In this document: piece by piece, positions 35,299 through 47,025 of the stretch | How positions within the stretch are numbered: position 1 is the stretch's first letter | How the letters are laid out: each line of letters begins with the position of its first letter | Assembly (NCBI GenBank): GCA_023853785.1 | Contig: JAJIRX010000287.1 | Span: forward strand, 1 to 54,164 | Source of the DNA: Psilocybe azurescens | Taxonomy: Eukaryota; Basidiomycota; Agaricomycetes; Agaricales; Agrocybaceae | Direction of reading: 5' to 3' | Length of the DNA: 54,164 nt | Notes under the pieces: model-generated | What the model was told of the DNA's origin: nothing | Seen by the model: only the letters and a program-made list of their open reading frames with translations | Database searches by the model: none | Program-made: the position numbers and the translations under genes

Positions 35299-36045
35299 TC
35301 TATAATATAAGAGAGCACGATGACTAAGGTTACTCAAAAGGAGAATTAAATTAAGTAAGTCAAATTACTTAATCATGACAAAGCACACCTATTGTGTTTT
35401 AGGGCCCGTGAAGTGGGGCCTTCTAAAATAAACAATGTAAATCAGACCTGGAACTTTGAGAGCCCGCAGAGCGAAACCTTTAAAATAAACAATCAGTGGC
35501 TGATGGCAAACAACAAAATTGGTGCCATGAAGCAACCATGAGGTCCCCACAACGATGCCGCTTTGCATCTCACACAGCCTAAAAATATTCTGTGCCAACA
35601 TTCCTGAGAATAACACACTTTCAAAGCATCTATTAGCCATATTCAGCCATATTGAAGCTACTTTGGGTGGTAAATTTGGCTTTGGTGAGTGTTCTATAAC
35701 ACTGTAGCTCTGTATAAGTCCTCAAACCCATGCAGACTGTAGTTTTCTGCTCCTTCTTCGCTTTTTTCCCTATTTTTTTTTGGTGAATAAAGCCCTTATA
35801 TCTCATTTCTGACTGTTCTAACTTCTACACAGTGTGTTTTCTGTGTTTCTTTAGTGAGTAATAAGTCCAATAACCATTCTGACTGATATATCATATCTTA
35901 TTGTATTGCAGAACTCTGTCCCTCTTCTTTCTGTGTTTGGATCCAGTGGTGGTGGTGATTGTGCCATTAAATTAAGACTTCTGGACCATGTATGTTTTCT
36001 TTAATATTAATTGACTTAGAAAGCAAGTTAATCAGTATATTTATA

Positions 36046-39000
36046 GGCCTGAAACACCTCCAAATACTCCACGTCATGTTCGTATTGCTGCACAGAGATC
36101 TGAACGTGATGCCCGTGCTTTAGAGAGCCTCAAGCCCGTCACACACCACATCAGAGCCAAATTCCATATTGAACCTCTAAGATTTGAAATTCCTGATCTT
36201 TTAGCTGCTCTGCCTGTTCCTGTTCCTCCTGTGCTTGCTGTTGCTGTTCCTGCTCTTAATCCTCCTGCTGTTCCTGTTCTTGATGACCCTGCTCCTGCTC
36301 CTCTTCTGCAGCCTGCTATGTTTAATGGAGTTCAGTATAATAATTTACCTGCAAATTTAGCTCAAATTTTAGCAGCTGTTCCACCAGCTCCTTTACCACC
36401 ACAACGAGGTGGCCGTGTCCGTCCTGCACCTGCACCTGCACCTGCACCTGCATTTGTGCCTGCACCTGTGCCTGCTGCTGCTGCTGCTGCTCCTCTTCTC
36501 CAGCCTGCTATATTTAATGGAATCCAGTATAATAATTTGCCAGCAAATTTGGCTGAGCTTTTAGTAGCTGTTCCACCAGCTTTTACCACTGCAACAAGGT
36601 GGTCATCGTGTTCATGCTCAGCCTTTTCCTGTATGTATTTTAAGTCTTTATAAGTTTAAACATAATATTAATGAGAAAATAGATGCCTCCTCCTGTGCTT
36701 CTTGCACCCTTTCAGCCTCCTCCTGAGCTTCCTGTGCCTCTTCAGCTTCCTCCTCTAATTGTTCCTGCTGTTCTGCACCATGTTCTTCCTGCACCACTTC
36801 CACCTCTACTTCCCAATGCCCATTCTCTTTACGTGCTGCCCGACAGCCTTTTAGCCATGACTGGCCTGTCCATAATTTGGGAAAAATGGATGTTAAGTGT
36901 GCAAACTGTGGGGCTTTGCACTGGATGATTGAGTGTCTTACAAGTTCAACCAAGGATCTTATCACATTTGGAATGTGCTGCTTTAGTGGGAAAATTGTTC
37001 TTCCAAAGCTGAAAAATCCTCCTCGAGAATTAGATGCATTGCTGAAGAATAATGATCCCCAATCAAAAACTTCCGCAATCATATTTGGCAGTATAACAGT
37101 GCTTTAGCCATGACCTCATTGGGAGTCACTGTTGACCATGCAATTAACAATAGGCCTGGACCTTATGTATTCAAAGTCCAGGAAGGTTAACACATCGAGC
37201 TGGATCTCTTCTTCCTCAGATTGGTGTTACACCTTTATATGCTCAGCTATATATTTTTGATCCTGTTGAAGCTCTCAATTTCCATATGCGTCATCCTGCA
37301 AACTCTGGGCTGGATAGAACCACCATGAGTATTCTTCAGGACATGCTATATCGTTCTCATTCAGGTGTACAGCTGTATAAACAGGCATTTGAAGTAACAC
37401 ATAACATGCCTATAGATCAGCAATGCACAATTGCTCTTCGCTATGAACAAGAAACTGATCGCAGAGCTATAATACACCATCAGCTACATCTAATGAAGTG
37501 GCTGTAATTCTTCCTGGAGATGGTGATGAAGTATATCCCAATGGCAGGGATGTTGTCCTGAGATGAAGAGCTGGAGAAAGATTAGAAACAATCAGTGAAC
37601 TACATCCTCTTTACCTTCCACTTCATTATGTTCTTCTTTTTCCAACTGGGCAGTTAGGCTGGCATCCTAACATTCCTTTTAATGAGGCTGCAGAAATTGA
37701 TGATGATCCTCCAGCTGCTGAGCTGGCTCCTAATGAGGATCAGGATGAGGATGCTATTGAAGCTCCACGGCCAAAAAGCGAAAATACATCTCACAAACAG
37801 AATATTTCCGTTATCGTCTTCATCCAAGGAAGAAACAAATGAATCTCAACATTTGTTTTTGGCACAAAAACTTCTTCAGGAATTCATTGTAGACTGTTGG
37901 GCAGCTTCAGAGCAAAACAGATTACGGTGGGTTAGACAAAATCAGCAGAAGTTCAGAAATGATACACGTCAAGGTCTTATAGATGCTATTGCAGCTGATC
38001 CTAATGCTGAAGGTGCAAATGTTGGCCAAAGGACTATTTTGCCCTCTTCTTTTGCTGGAAGCACACGAAACATGATTCAGAACTGCCAGGATGCTCTTGC
38101 TATCAATTGCTATTTTCATGGAGCTGATTTATTCATCACTGCTACTGCCAACCCAAGCTGGCCAGAAATCAAAGAGGCACTTCTTCCTGGACAACAGTCT
38201 TCTGATCGTCCAGATTTGGTGGTCAGAGTCTTTCATGCAAAAATGAAAGAGATGCTCAATGATATTTGTAAAAATGGCATTATGGGTAGAGCAGTTGCAA
38301 ATGTGTGGACAATTGAGTTTCAAAACGAGGCCTCCCACATATGCACATGATTGTATTTTTGCATCCTGATCACAAGCTTCGCACACCTGAAGATGTTGAC
38401 AGCCTTATTTCAGCTGAATTTCCAGATGAAGAGGAAGAGCCAGAACTCTTTGAATTGGTCAAGAAATTCATGGTCCATACCTCTATGCAATGGTGATACC
38501 ACTGCTCAATGTCATGTGAATGGAAAATGTTCAAAATGTTTTCCCAAGCCTTATCATGATCAGACCACTGTCAATGAAGACTCTTATGCAAATCTCAGGA
38601 GACGTAACACTGGAAAGGAGTTTGACATTGGTGGTGGAAAAAGGCTGATAATCACTGGGTTGTTGCTCACTGCCGTTATCTTATCTGGAAATATCGCTGT
38701 CATATCAATGTTGAATCCATTGCTTCTATCAAGGCCATCAAATACATCTACAAATATGTCTATAAGGGCCATGATTGCATTACCATGGAGTTTGGACGCT
38801 GTCAAGATGAGGTCAAGCTATATCTTGATGCACGATATGTTTCTGCATGTGAAGGACTTTGGCGCATTTTTCACTTCCACATGCATCAAGAACATCCACC
38901 TATTGTTCGCCTTCAGATTCATTTGCCTGATCAACAAATGGTTACATGGAATGAAGACCAGGCACTAAATGTTCAGGAGGTTTTGGATCGCAATGCAGGC

Positions 39001-41069
39001 AAAGACACCAAGCTCACTGCTTATTTCAAAGCCAATATACAATATGAGGAAGCCAGAAATACTCTTTATCAGGATTTTCCTGCCAAATTTGTCTGGAAGG
39101 GAAAACAGCGCAAATGGGCTCCAAGACAGCAACAATTTGCAATAGGGCGTATGTACTATGCTCATCCAAGTTCAGGAGAGCGCTTTTATCTCAGAACTCT
39201 GCTGACCTGTATCAAGGGTGCTACATCTTTTGTTGATCTCCGAACAGTTGATGGCACTGTATATGAAACATTTTGTGAGGCCTGCATACATCGAGGACTT
39301 TTAGAGGATGATAATGAGTGGAAGCAGTGTCTGGAAGAGGCTGGATATATGGCAAGTGGACGACAACTTCGCAATCTTTTGTGACTATTCTTCGAGACTG
39401 CACACCATCAAATCCTGCTGCACTCTGGGATCAATTTAAAGACAAGATTTGTGATGATCTGCGACATGCTCTTATCTCCAAACATATCCAACAAGACCCC
39501 GGCTGAAGCACAAGTGTTTGATTATGGCCTTTTTCTCATTGACCAACTTCTTCGCACTACCAACAAAAACTTGAAGAGTTTGCAGGAATGCCATTGCCTC
39601 AAGAAGATTGGGCTGCTGCTATAGGAAATAGATTGATTGCAGAGCAGAGAAACTATGACAGAGACAATCAATCTGTTCTGGCTCAACAGCGAATTCCTAC
39701 TCTCAATCATGGGCAACGTTCAGCATTTGATACTATTGTGGCAGCAGTTGAAAGCAAGAGTGGTCAATGTTTCTTTCTTCATGGTCCAGGAGGTACAGGA
39801 AAAACTTATGTGTACAACACACTGTGCTACTTTCTCGCGTGGTGAAGGGAAAATAGTGCTTTGTGTGGCTTCATCTAGCATTGCATCTCTGCTTCTTATT
39901 GGTGGTCGGACATCACATTCAACTTTCAAAATTCCTATCAACATTCATGAGGACTCTACATGCAGTATTGGTCGCACTTCTGATTTGGCAGAGCTTATTC
40001 AACGCACTGATTTAGTGATATGGGATGAAGCTCCTATGCAAAACTGTTATATTCATGAGGCTGTGGACCGCACTTTCAAGGATATCCGTAACTCTGATAA
40101 GCCATTTGGAGGACTTACTGTTGTGTTTGGTGGAGACTTCAAGCAAATTCTTCCTGTTGTTGTGAAAGGATCAAGAGCACAAATTGTTGGAGCATGCATG
40201 CAGAGGTCACAACTTTGGGGACACATCAAAGTACTTAAGTTGACTGAGAATATGCGTCTGAACACTGCACATGATGAAGAATGGAAATTTGCACAATGGC
40301 AGTTGGATATTGGTCTGGGAAAACATACAGATGAATCTGACAACACAACACTTCCTGATCATTTCAAATGTGCCAACAATACTGTTGAATCTCTGATTGA
40401 TACAATATATCCTGGAATCCAGCAGACCACTGGGCATAATGACAAATATTATGCTGAACGGACAATTCTGTGTAGCAGGAATGATGATGTAGATGATCTG
40501 AACAAAACTATTCTCAACAAATTTCCTGGAGAAGAAAAGGTGTTTCACAGTGCTGATAGCATTTTGAATAATCGGGGACATGGTGATGAAGGAATTCTGA
40601 TGTATCCAGTGGAGTATTTGAACACAATCAACTGTTCAGGTCTTCCTTTGGCCAAGCTGACACTGAAAGTTGGTTGCCCTATTATGATTTTACGGAATTT
40701 GAATGCAAGTGAGGGAGTGTGCAATGGATCAAGAGGGATTGTGACAAGAATGGGGAACTGTGTTTTGGAAGTTTGACTATTGACAGGAGATAGAGCAGGG
40801 AGACAGTTTTTATTCCACGGATTGGGCTGACACCAACGGACACATAAGTTCCATTTGAATTTTGCCGACGACAATTTCCTGTGCAACTGGCATTTGCTAT
40901 GACGATTAATAAGGCTCAAGGACAATCTGTTTTACATGTTGGACTAAACCTTATTTCTTCACCTTTTGCACATGGACAACTGTATGTTGCTATTTCACGA
41001 GTAACATCTGTACACAACATCAAGGCTATTTGGGATGAGAGTTCTGGATTAAGTATAACAAAAATATAG
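36046..41069 (+). pseudogene. Helitron Rep-helicase, broken by several frameshifts
   Basis: A proline/alanine-rich head (36190-36600, with two copies of FNG(V/I)QYNNLPANLA) leads to a zinc-binding CANCGALHWM..EC stretch (about 36898-36940). The Helitron-like N region follows, from 37850. The HUH motif of the Rep nuclease reads GLPHMHMIVFL (HxH at 38338-38346), and the tyrosine motif reads IKYIYKYVYKGHD at 38735-38775. The PIF1-type helicase carries GPGGTGKT (39783-39806), VIWDEAP, GGDFKQILPVV and the final [19 protein letters not shown]. All key residues are present, but the reading frame changes at least five times (for example near 38325, 38490, 39500 and 39835) and stops occur near 37565 and 40776. 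Two introns at most could explain some of this; it is not a working gene as written. Confidence 0.9.
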
Positions 41070-41169
41070 TGTACCCAGAAGTTCTTTCTATTGACCGTAG
41101 TGACTAATTTTTATGTAGTATATAAAGTGTTTATATTGTATAAGATTAATTATTTTTTCATGAGGAGGT

Positions 41170-41510
41170 GCAGGGGGAGATGAGCAAAGCTCATCTCCAC
41201 CAAGATATTATATAAGTGATTGCTATTGTTAATGAGGCATGAAGTGGTGATATGAAGGGGGGAATGAGCTGCTTCATTCCCCCCCAAAACATTATACATA
41301 TATATTTTTAATGGGGTGTGAAATACTGATAAGAAGGGGGATGAGCGAAGCTCATTCCCCCAAGATGTTATGATTGTGACTGCTATTATTTATTTTTCAA
41401 TGAGGAGGTGCAGGGCGCCGACAGCTGGGGTCTGGGGGCGACAGCCCCAGTGAGCTGTTGACCCTGCCGTGAAGCACAGGGGGTGAGCAAAGTGAATCCC
41501 CCCTGACGCG
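41170..41510. repeat. Hairpin ladder in the Helitron 3' region
   Basis: Five potential hairpins follow each other: GGAGATGAGC/GCTCATCTCC (41178-41200), GGGGGGAATGA/TTCATTCCCCCC (about 41258-41286), GGGGGATGAGC/GCTCATTCCCCC (about 41336-41364), CAGCTGGGG/CCCCAG..AGCTG (41422-41456) and CAGGGGG/CCCCCTG (41477-41505). The first three sit in diverged tandem units of about 80-100 bp. Confidence 0.7.
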
Positions 41511-41532
41511 TAGCGGCGGGTCATAAAGCTCG

Positions 41533-41755
41533 TCTATAATATAAGAGAGCACGATGACTAAGGTTACCCAAAAAGGAGAATCAAGTTACGTAATCATGAC
41601 TAATTATTATTAAGCAGACCATTGTGTTTTAGGGCCTGCAAAGCGGGGCCTTTTGAAACAAACAACCAGTGGCTGATGGCAAACAATAAAATGGGTGCCA
41701 CACAGCCTAAAAAACATTCTGTGCCTAAATAATGCACCCCTCAATGTGTCTATTA
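41533..41755 (+). mobile_element. 5' end of a second Helitron, directly behind the first
   Basis: It begins TCTATAATATAAGAGAGCAC and follows 35299-35640 with gaps (ACTAAGGTTACxCAAAA, TTGTGTTTTAGGGCC, CAGTGGCTGATGGCAAACAA, ACACAGCCTAAAAA, TCTATTAG). After 223 bp it is cut by the Harbinger element. No remainder was found on the far side. Confidence 0.8.
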
Positions 41756-42921
41756 GAGTCTGTTCGGGATGCCAGATTCCAACTGGAATCTGATTTTTGA
41801 TGGCAGCCGGAATTCCGCAAGAGTCCTGAGTCACAAATCGTCACAACAAATTAGATAGCGTAGATAGCGTCTTTCTGCCTGCAACATCTCTCTCCATGCT
41901 GCAAGCACACCCCTTGGGCATAATTCTTTATGGTTTTCTGGTCTGAAAAATAAATTACTATTCAATATGAATACTTTTGTAAAAATGAGTACCTTGTATC
42001 AGCTCAACCCCACTCAGCAAGGTGGTAATGAACACCATAGTAAGGGACTAGAAGTGCATCACAAACTCCAAATCCACCATTAGCAAGATAGAATTTTATG
42101 AGTGGAATTGTGAGATCAGTGAGACAGGAGTGTGCAAACATTGTGGCATCAGCAGCTGACCCTTTCCATCCACTGATGAAGTAGATGGACAGCAATTTAT
42201 ATGTGTTCCATCCATTGCACTGATTGCCATATCAAACCAAGAACTGAATTTTAGTTGTTAAATGTACTCGGTTATGGGATTATTTGTGCTTGGAAGCTGA
42301 ACATATTTTTCATAGAAGGGACCTGATGAAACTGCCTTGAGAATTCCTTGTAAGCATCTACAACATTTATTAGTGGGAGTGAATAATTTCACTAAACAAA
42401 AGAAATACATTGAAATTGTTTCATTTGACTATTGAAATCTTTCACCAACATGTCTAATTAACAGACCAGTAACACACATGTAGAGAAAGATAGTGATTTG
42501 CTCCTTCAGAGTGGCATACTTGGAGTCCCTGAGATTGGATAGAGCATGTAGTTCTTCAATAAATATCAGGAATAGATGTAGCTGCATTCTGAGCTCTTTT
42601 GAATGTGATCTGGGTGCCCATGTATCAATTCCTCAACCCATGCTTCACCTGTTAATTTGGAGTTATGGTACTCTTGTTTCCAGTACAATGGGGATGTATA
42701 GAGGGTAGTAGCAAGAGTAATAGAATTTATAATATATACAGCTGCCACCGTGTTTCAAGTAGTGGTGGAGGCATGGAGATCACTGTAAGATGCCCAAAGA
42801 TTGCGCAGAGACTGCTCAAAGTGGCATGCGTGACATGGTTACTTGATTTGGCGAGCAGCGGATAATTCCGGCTGCCATCAAAAATCAGATTCCAGTTGGA
42901 ATCTGGCATCCGAACAGACTC
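41756..42921. mobile_element. PIF/Harbinger element, 1.17 kb
   Basis: Long TIRs start GAGTCTGTTCGGGATGCC and end GGCATCCGAACAGACTC, and continue inward for about 60 bases (AGATTCCA(A/G)(C/T)TGGAATCTG, GGCAGCCGGAATT). TTA lies directly outside at both ends (41753-41755 and 42922-42924), the 3-bp duplication typical of PIF/Harbinger. It contains one decayed transposase gene. Confidence 0.9.
41880..42748 (-). pseudogene. Harbinger (DDE_Tnp_4-type) transposase remnant
   Basis: Segments in changing frames follow the family order: WKQEYHNSKLTGEAWVEELI (about 42710-42650), then ITIFLYMCVTGLLIRHVGER (about 42510-42440), then FISGWKGSAADATMF holding the second catalytic Asp. YLANGGFGVCDALLVPYYGV (about 42100-42040) and HYHLAEWG come next, followed by the motif PENHKELC after a possible short intron (about 41945-41925). 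The part expected to hold the catalytic Glu is missing or unreadable. The reading frame is broken several times. Confidence 0.85.
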
Positions 42922-42924
42922 TTA

Positions 42925-43115
42925 GATTACTGTAGATGTATCAGCGGCTGTGCACGGTTTGTGTGCTGGCGCGTTTTCGCAGTTACGAAGAACAACGCGC
43001 CTTGCCCGCAACGCTATACTGCGTGGCTGCTCGACGAGCCTTCCGAACTTTTCCAGACACGAGCTGCTAGGGTAAGCCGGATTGGCCTACTCCAGCGTCA
43101 TTGGTATCCAAATTT
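42925..43115 (+). repeat. Third copy of the 20.7/23.1-kb dispersed repeat
   Basis: It matches 23169-23368 closely (GGCTGTGCACGGTTTGTGTG, GTGGCTGCTCGACGAGC, GACACGAGCTGCTAGGGTAA, GCCTACTCCAGCGTCATTGG). Its left part is missing because the Harbinger element abuts it. Confidence 0.8.
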
Positions 43116-44773
43116 TTTATCGATACCGATGCCATGCCAATTGTGAGTGCCAAGCTTTGCATGGACACCGCCGCGACTCGAATTAGACGCTCAAACTGTA
43201 TACATAGGCGCTTCGAACATCCTTATATTCTTTGATAACCGTGGTTTCTCGTCTAATCAGTCTCAATATTGCCTGGAGTTCTTACCGATTTCTGTGCCAG
43301 TGATATCATGCTAATGTTGTGCGGTACGTATATTTGGAGCTCACCGCAGATATACTTAAGGAAAGCCTAATATCGAATACTTATGGATACTCTTTTATAA
43401 TTTGATTCTTCAAGGACACTATGATATGATGGCATTACAATAAACTTTCAATTGAATGTTACGCCATGATTGTCTTGATTCTAAACCCAGTACATCAAAA
43501 TCACCGCCTCCTTTTCATATCTTTCATGGAAATACCCACGAGCAGGTCAACTTCTCGTGAGAAGGAGACGCCGCAACGTGTGTCATGATCCCGTCGTCTT
43601 TCTCTACACTATGTTTGAACTCGCAGCACGACGACTAGACAAACCGTCGCATAGCTCACTCCTTCCCATTCTCATTCCTGGAATCGCTTAAATCCCACAC
43701 ATCCATCACCGTAATTATTCTACATTCATATCCTAACATCAAACACACAGACATTAAATACATTACAGGTGGAGTAGAACCTTTGGAAGTGCGAAAAGAG
43801 GGTCACCCTTCAGCACTTCCATCGGCTTTCTACGCCCTGGAGACGAGGTGGCACCTCCGCCGCCGACCTCTCCACTCCCATTACCTACATAATATTACCC
43901 TTACAATATTTACTAGGCGCGACGCACCTCTCTCGAGAACTCAATTGGAATGTGCAAACTCGCGAACATGCGAGCAAACATAGCTTGCCCAATTAAAAGT
44001 CTATCTGGTCATTTGTGGAGACCTTTGCTCTGAATGTAAAAGGTTATCGAGTAAGATATGTGCAGTACTGTCCAAAGTGCGATCTTCAGCCAGCAACCGA
44101 CACCGGATTTGATGTCTAGTATAACTCAAGGCATCACTGGACACGTCGAGCCCGTTGCCACTGATTGGCACATGCACGCGCACGGTGAGGCAACGCAGAT
44201 CAGTGCAAATCAATACATATAATTTTAGGATTACTTGAGCATGCCGTGAATCTGTGTTGAGGTCCGAGCGTGGATGAGGCCGGCCATCCGCTGGGACCTT
44301 CAGAACCACAAATGGAATCACCGTTCAAGCGCGATACATAGCCTGTTCATCAACGTCGAAACAAAACGCTATAATCAGATGCCAGTGGCCCGTATCGTTA
44401 GAGCATCTCACAGTCCCGCTTCAGGAAATCAGTCTATATTGTAAATAATTATTGAAGAGATGCATCTCATCTCTGTGCATCTGATAGCATCTTGTCGATA
44501 GACGTTGAAAATATCTTTTAGCCTACATAGTTGAGGTAAGTGCACTAGTCCTCCCTGCCGATATAAGGATCGCATAACTATCAGAAGAAACGGCCACATG
44601 CTGAGTTAAAATTGATTTCTCACAATAGGACCACCAATTAAGTTTCAAGTTTCGACACCTCACTAGCCCGTATTAACCCTCCGAGTGATGGTTTCATGCA
44701 AGCGCAAATTGCAGATACTTAAACTCCCTGTTTTTCACCAGTACATTCGGATGAAATCGCCCGCGACTATCTA
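43116..44773. other. GC-normal stretch without a convincing gene
   Basis: A minus-strand frame at 44001-44321 (106 residues, IPFVVLKVPADGRPHPRSD) is the longest coherent one; I do not recognise it and it has no supporting exons. The right end is the 5' flank of the DUF6533-like gene. Confidence 0.3.
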
Positions 44774-46586
44774 ATGGCGGACTCTACCCTGTTCAGTACT
44801 TTCCGCGACATCCAAATAACTCAATACACTCAGTGTACGTAGGATGTGTTCTTCTTCCCTAGCAGGCGCGTCCGTGTCGGTTAATTGGCCTCTTTCCAGT
44901 GTCCGCAGAATGTATCATTATCTTTGATCACTGTGCGTCTCATTGCTATTTGCGAGAGTCTTAACTGAGACTAACCTTGTCTGTTAGTAATTACATTTGG
45001 TCAAGAGGTGAATTTTTAATAGACATTTTCACAGTCGAATAACGCACGAAACTAATCGGTGGGCTAGGTCAATCTGATCTGGGTATGTCCCATTCTCTGT
45101 GTGCTTCCAGTAAATTCTGAAATTGTTAGTGCAGATGGGCTCTTGGTCAATTGGAAAGGTCTTATTCTTAAGTGTATGTACCAGCCAAGCTTCTTTTTCC
45201 TGATGTCACGATCAATCATCAATCACTTATAAGATTCGATACTATGTGTTGGCTGCCGTGATGTGAGTACTATTTAACAGATTCCGTCCAATCCCCGCAA
45301 GCTGTATATTTTATTGACGCCACCAAGGTTCAACAGCTATGGTAAGTAGAGTTCAGTTCATGTTTACCCGTGCTAGACGTATGCTTACTACCCACTAGTA
45401 TTCTTCTCTTCGACGATCGACGACTCTGTAAGCAATTGAATGTCTCCAATACCTGCTATTCAAAGCATCCACTCAATCTCTACACGCCAGCTGTAGGCTA
45501 AGTGATAAAAATCATACCATTCCTTGATCTGACCCCACATTGGTCCTCTTCCTTGTAGTTGTGAGTCTGGGCGACTCTATCGCTTTGTTCCTGCTCACTA
45601 TATTCTATTTGTTATAAGGCAACAGCTTCTTTCGGTGGCAAGGGTGGACAAGTCTAGGTGTTACTATGATGGCTGAAGGTACGTCTACATCCCACAATGC
45701 ATATATGCTACCTACATAACCGTTCGTCTCAGGAATCCTGCAGATCAGGATATACGCTCTCTATCTACTGAACAAGCGGATATTGGCCGTTATTCTTACA
45801 TTATTTCTCTTGTCTTCCGCAATATGCGCGGTCATAATGGGAATGGTACTGGAGGCCCTCGAAGGTGCGAACACTTGTTAACGCAGCATCGGCACATCTA
45901 TTCGCTTAATCACATTGATTCCCCCCTCCAGCAAAAAGCTTTACCAATCCCCGGAGGAAAATTTTGCATGCCAGTCAGTGTCTCGGCGTATTTCTGCGCA
46001 TTCTGGATCCCCATCATCTGCTTCGAAGCATTACTATGCGCCCTGGCCCTATTTCAAGGGATGAAAATATCCAAATCCATCGGACTAGGAGGCCCTGCGA
46101 TGTTTCTTCGAAGCGGCCGCCAGCTAGTCGATATCCTGTTCCGAGACTCCCTCATCTACTTTATAGCGTAAACATCTCAGCTTCCCCGTCTCATTTATAC
46201 GAGAGTGATAATGAATCAATACAGAATTGGAGCGACATATGTTACCATCATGGTATTCTGGATCGTCATTCGGGTCCGCCGCTATTGATTCTGATGCTGA
46301 TCTTCCAGCTGACCGTTCTCGTTATATTTAGCGAGGGCTAGATCAAGTCCCATTAGGATTCTGCATCGCATTTCCTTGCGTACTATCCAATAGGCTCGTG
46401 CTCAACATTCGTGGTGCTTCGCTTCACAAACATCCCAAGGATGACTCAAGAGGTACAGAACTGACCACTGTAAACTCCATGAGCGGGGCTTCTTCTTTAA
46501 CTTCGACGCATACGCCGACCACACGAGCGCCAGACAAAGTATGTCCTAGGTCTGTCGCGTTGAAAGTCAACGAGAAAGGCAAGTAG
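44774..46586 (+). CDS. DUF6533-family fungal membrane protein, multi-exon, frame-broken
   Basis: Short exons with clean GT..AG borders spell the family in order. ATG at 44774 starts MADSTLFSTFRDIQITQYTQ. Then IIIFDHLITFGQE joins VNLIW across an intron (the DUF6533 signature T(F)xxEVxxIW), followed by WSIGKVLFL and FFRWQGWTSLGVTMMAE. Next come ILQIRIYALYLLNKRILAVI, CAFWIPIICFEALLCALALF, FLRSGRQLVDILFRDSLIYF, ATYVTIMVFWIVIRV and VLSNRLVLNIRGAS, with a Ser/Thr-rich tail to the stop at 46586. Predicted topology is several membrane passes, role unknown. Frame conflicts exist near 44900, 45180, 45870-45930 and 46290, so the exact exon set is uncertain. It may be a pseudogene or suffer from base-call indels. 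Confidence 0.7.
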
Positions 46587-46869
46587 GGAGCAGTTGCGTC
46601 GTCACGTCGTCGCCAATTGTCGAATCGCCTTGACTGACAGCGATCTGATAGGTTTTTTAAAAGTTAACAAGTCGAAACCTGTAAAATTTCATGTGACTGC
46701 GACTAGGACATTTATAAAATATGCTCATCGTCGGTATGCATGTATTTAATTTTAAACGACAACTAATTCTTTGTATTGTATGCACTTCGAAACTATTTAT
46801 CGTCTGTAATGTATTAATGTATCCGTATCGCACTTTGTATCCTATCGTAACACCTACCTAGTCTGGTGT

Positions 46870-47025
46870 TGCCGCGGTCCGGTTCAGTCCGGTTCTTAGC
46901 ATGATTTTGCTGAACGCCGAACTGGACCTTGCGTTCGGTTCAGTGATTTTTCTGAACTCTGAACCGCACTCCCCGTTCAGGTTCGGTTCAGGTTCGGACG
47001 CGTTTGAACCGTTTCAAATTGTGGT
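46870..47025. repeat. CGGTTCAG-word array
   Basis: GGTCCGGTTCAGTCCGGTTC, GTTCGGTTCAG, GAACCG and CTGAAC words recur about twelve times in both orientations. It marks the switch from the gene island to AT-rich DNA and looks like a transposon end. No partner was found. Confidence 0.6.

Larger units (their letters stand above)
35299..41532 (+). mobile_element. Helitron, 6.2 kb
   Basis: It begins TCTATAATATAAGAGAGCAC (TC start after A, as expected for Helitrons). It encodes the Rep-helicase protein and carries a series of hairpins in its last 400 bases. The 3' limit is set by the start of the second Helitron copy at 41533. The last bases are GGGTCATAAAGCTCG, not the textbook CTRR. GAGC(N)nATGAC near the 5' end is mirrored by GTCAT(N)nGCTC at the 3' end, a subterminal inverted repeat of the kind described for Helentron/Helitron2 variants. 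Confidence 0.85.

Noticed and set aside
36362..36589. Ala/Gly-rich minus-strand frame
   Set aside because: It is the shadow of the proline/alanine-rich repeat in the Helitron protein.
41756..42921. Long terminal repeats of a retrotransposon
   Set aside because: The end repeats are inverted, not direct, and the TTA flank plus transposase motifs identify PIF/Harbinger. No reverse transcriptase motif was seen anywhere in the window.
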